This document shows, piece by piece, positions 61,158-64,000 of a stretch of DNA of 64,000 nt (positions are counted from its first letter, which is position 1; each line of letters starts with the position of its first letter). Both the position numbers and the translations under genes were made by a program. The stretch comes from Acipenser ruthenus (Eukaryota; Chordata; Actinopteri; Acipenseriformes; Acipenseridae). The notes under the pieces are model-generated. The model made no database searches. It had not been told where the DNA came from and saw nothing but the letters and a program-made list of their open reading frames with translations. The stretch lies in NCBI RefSeq assembly GCF_902713425.1, contig NC_081196.1, positions 1,073,591 to 1,137,590 of the forward strand, read 5' to 3'.

Positions 61158-61744
61158 TCAACATATTGTGCCCTGAGGATTCTTTGTTCTGTACTTTAAT
61201 TGGTTGTGACACCCGTGGTGCCAATTAGTACTTTCTGATGCCATCATTTACCTGTCTAATCTCCTGGCTGCGCCTGTCCCAGTAAAACTGCTGATAAGGG
61301 TATCAGTTTGTCAGGACTGCAGGTCTGCCTTGCTCTCGCTCCCTCGTGCACTCCTGATACCTGACTTTAATTAAAGAACCCTTATCTCCTGATGCTTGTG
61401 CTGCTGTTTTCCAGAATTCTCTCTTAGTGTCTTGGCAAATCAGAGATGATAAACTTGCAAACTTTTTGGGGGGTAGCTTGATACAAGGGGTGCCCCAATA
61501 TTAGGCTTCCCCTACTTAAGAAATTTTATGAGCGTGCAATTTTGTTCTCCTTAAATGAATCACACACTCCTTTTTATAATTAAACTTTTAGAGTGGAAAT
61601 TTGTCACAGAAGTTTCTTTTGGTAGTTCTGTATACCCTAGCATCACCATTGAGTGTTTTATGGATGACTTCTAGCAAGAGATCTTCTACTACTTTGACAG
61701 TACTTCAAGATATAGTTTTGTAGAAATCAGCTCAGCTGTAGTCT

Positions 61745-62245
61745 AAACAATAGCAGATCTGGTATATATGCAGTATAGTGTAGATCTATTATACTGTGGA
61801 TCTGATATACTAGATCTGGTATAGTGTAGATCTTGTATAGTGTAGATCTGTTATACTGTGGATCTGATATACTAAATCTGGTATAGTGTAGATCTTGTAT
61901 AGTGTAGATCTGGTATAGTGTAGATCTGTTATACTGTGGATCTGATATACTAGATCTGGTATAGAGTAGATCTTGTATAGTGTAGATCTGGTATAGTGTA
62001 GATCTGTTATACTGTGGATCTGATATACTAGATCTGGTATAGAGTAGATCTTGTATAGTGTAGATCTGGTATAGTGTAGATCTGGTATAGTGTAGATCTG
62101 TTATACTGTGGATCTGATATACTAGATCTGGTTTAGAGTAGATCTGGTATAGTGTAGATCTGATATAGTGTAGATCTGGTATAGTGTAGATCTGTTATAC
62201 TGTGGATCTGATATACTAGATCTGGTATAGTGTAGATCTGGTATA
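61745..62245 (+). repeat. AGATCT-rich tandem array
   Basis: A complex array of short units (gtatagtgtagatctg, ttatactgtggatctg, atatactagatctg) grouped in longer blocks. More than twenty AGATCT palindromes lie 15-25 bp apart. Confidence 0.9.
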
Positions 62246-62985
62246 CTGTACATAGACACAACCCCAATAATATAGATTGTAGACTGGGAGATTGAAATGT
62301 CCAGATCAGTTTATTTCTCTATTTGTGAGCCTCCATTTCTATTTCATTTCTAGGGTTTTAGGCTTGAGTAATTTGAGTAATTAAAAGCCCACCTTCAATA
62401 AGTATATTGCTAATAATAAAAAGCTAATGGAACATTTTCTAATGTATGTTTTTGTTGAGTCTAATTGACCTAACATTTTGTTTAAATAATAGAAGAATCC
62501 ACAGGGAAGGGTTCTGTACCAGTGCATGCCGTGGGACTGTTTTGTTATTTATCTGCATTATTTATGACAAATAGTGCATTAAATAAATACCCTTGCAAAC
62601 CCACAACATTCAACAAAAAAATATTGAAGCCGCAGAATGAATTAACGTCTGTATATCTTACTACACTCAGCTGTCCAGGTAAGAGTGGGGATGGTTAGTG
62701 TACTGTGAGCAGCCTTTAAAATAACACGATTATTGTTTCAATCAATTTAGCGATTGCATTATTAGCCTAGTATTGCTTAAGAGGACTTGGAATATAGAAC
62801 TCAGTCGTTTGGTTCTGGTTTTGTAAAATGAACAGATGTTTAAAAATATGACTTTATTATATTACTAATTGGAAATGTGTCCCTTAATTTCATAATAACT
62901 TTCACGAGGACTGCATCCTTCCAATTGCGCACTGTTTTCTTTTTTTCTTGGCCTGCGTCTCAAGAACACAACCACCTGAGCCAAC
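62246..62985. other. upstream region of the odorant receptor
   Basis: AT-rich, with no exon or clear promoter motif that I can assign. Confidence 0.4.
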
Positions 62986-63939
62986 ATGAACTCCAGCACG
63001 GGGGCGAATGCCACGAGCCTGTCTGCGATCAGCCTGATTGAGCACGGCACCATCCAGCTGCAGCTCGCACTCATACTGGGGCTGTCCTCTTTCTTTCTGT
63101 ACATCAACATGGTCATGATTCTCATTTTCTTCAAGGAGCCGGTGTACAGAGACAGCTCGCGCTACGTTCTGTTCATTCACATGCTGTTCAACGACACTAT
63201 CCAGTCGCTCATATCGGTCTTCTTGTATTTCCTCGTGGTTTTTAGAATCCAGTTTAATATCACTCTCTGCACCTTTTTCGTTCACCTGGGAGGCAATGCT
63301 GCCATGAACACCCCTTTCAACCTGGCGGTGATGTCGCTGGATCGCTACATAGCCATATGTTTCCCCCTGCGTTACTCTGAAATAAGTTCTGTCAGCAGGG
63401 CTTACTTAGCGATCGGTGTCACTTGGCTCATCGGTTCAGTGCCCAGCGGCAGCGATATCTTCATAGTCCTGGCAAAGCTGCCCTTGAGTTACTTCAACCA
63501 GAAAGCGCTGTGCAGTAGGGCCGTGCTGATCCAGAACTCGGACCAGCAGCTCAAGCAAGCCGTTTTCAATGGGCTCTACTTCACCGTTGTTTGGATCACC
63601 ATATTCTACACGTACGTGCAGATCGTGCTGCAGGCGAGGAAGGTGAGAGCGCCTGGCTCACAGGCCTCCAAAGCGCAGAAGACTGTCCTGCTGCACTCCG
63701 TCCAGCTCCTGCTCAGCATGGCTTTCTTTATCAACCCGCTCACAGAATATATTTTGCAGTACACACCGCCCATGGTGTTTGCGCACGTGCGCTACGTTAA
63801 CTTCTTCTTGACCATCGTCCTCCCCAAGTTTTTAAGCCCCCTGATTTATGGCCTGAGAGATGACAATTTGAAGAAGCACCTCCGGCTTTACCTGAAATGC
63901 AACTTTAACAAAGTCAACCCCGCGGCTGTCCACTGTTAA
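62986..63939 (+). CDS. odorant receptor, OR131-2-like, intact single exon
   Basis: 317 aa seven-transmembrane receptor in one exon, starting MNSSTGANATS (two N-glycosylation sequons) and ending at TAA. Hallmarks: SRYVLFIHMLFND in TM2; MSLDRYIAICFPLRY at the end of TM3 (the MAYDRY-type motif of odorant receptors); KAQKTVLLHSVQLLLS into TM6; LPKFLSPLIYGLRDDNLKKH in TM7. The MSLDRYIAICFPLRYSEI form and the PLIYGLRD end are typical of fish receptors annotated as odorant receptor 131-2-like. It should couple to olfactory G protein in sensory neurons; the ligand is unknown. The ATG context is gagccaacATGa. Fish members often sit in tandem clusters, so relatives may lie just beyond the window. Confidence 0.93.
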   Translation: MNSSTGANATSLSAISLIEHGTIQLQLALILGLSSFFLYINMVMILIFFKEPVYRDSSRYVLFIHMLFNDTIQSLISVFLYFLVVFRIQFNITLCTFFVHLGGNAAMNTPFNLAVMSLDRYIAICFPLRYSEISSVSRAYLAIGVTWLIGSVPSGSDIFIVLAKLPLSYFNQKALCSRAVLIQNSDQQLKQAVFNGLYFTVVWITIFYTYVQIVLQARKVRAPGSQASKAQKTVLLHSVQLLLSMAFFINPLTEYILQYTPPMVFAHVRYVNFFLTIVLPKFLSPLIYGLRDDNLKKHLRLYLKCNFNKVNPAAVHC

Positions 63940-64000
63940 ACTGTGGAAGAGTAGCTAGGAATGAACCAACAGGCAGGCAGGTGGGCGGGCAGCCTTGTTT

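Overview
The window is vertebrate nuclear DNA: spliced genes with GT-AG introns, many microsatellites, tRNA-derived SINEs, LINE 3' tails, MITEs and a fish-type Tc1 transposon. A fish odorant receptor of the OR131-2 type and the style of the repeats point to a ray-finned fish. The SINE with a CGCCCTGGATAAGGGCG-type tail resembles ones I associate with sturgeons and paddlefish. That species-level placement is inference from memory.

Four protein genes and two tRNA genes can be supported. (1) LRRC32 (GARP, the docking receptor for latent TGF-beta) is on the minus strand. Its signal-peptide exon is at 16089-16175 and its large leucine-rich-repeat exon at 8868-10802. (2) KLHL35, a BTB-BACK-Kelch adaptor, is on the plus strand with six coding exons from 24711 to 29326 (573 aa). 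(3) MPZL1, an immunoglobulin-domain receptor with two ITIMs, is on the minus strand with six coding exons from 57809 down to 41154 (263 aa). (4) An intact one-exon odorant receptor lies at 62986-63939. Two tRNA-Pro genes (anticodons AGG and CGG) face each other just upstream of MPZL1. Exon lengths and phases of all spliced genes close exactly into full-length frames.

The rest is intergenic or intronic DNA rich in local tandem arrays and short transposons. The most unusual part is KLHL35. A 60-bp unit repeated 12 times spans the intron 3/exon 4 junction, so twelve near-identical 3' splice sites are lined up, and only the last leads into an open kelch frame. A 42-43-bp repeat with a splice-acceptor-like core lies directly before the start codon. 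A 54-bp repeat in intron 3 looks like repeated micro-exons, and a 47-bp array with 15 acceptor-like motifs lies upstream. Other notable structures are a palindromic MITE family with a telomere-like (CCCTAA)n core (three copies), a 499-bp element bounded by 38-bp inverted repeats, a near-perfect 22-bp hairpin, and a Tc1 transposon with one frameshift. No CRISPR array, retrovirus or other capsid-bearing element was recognised.
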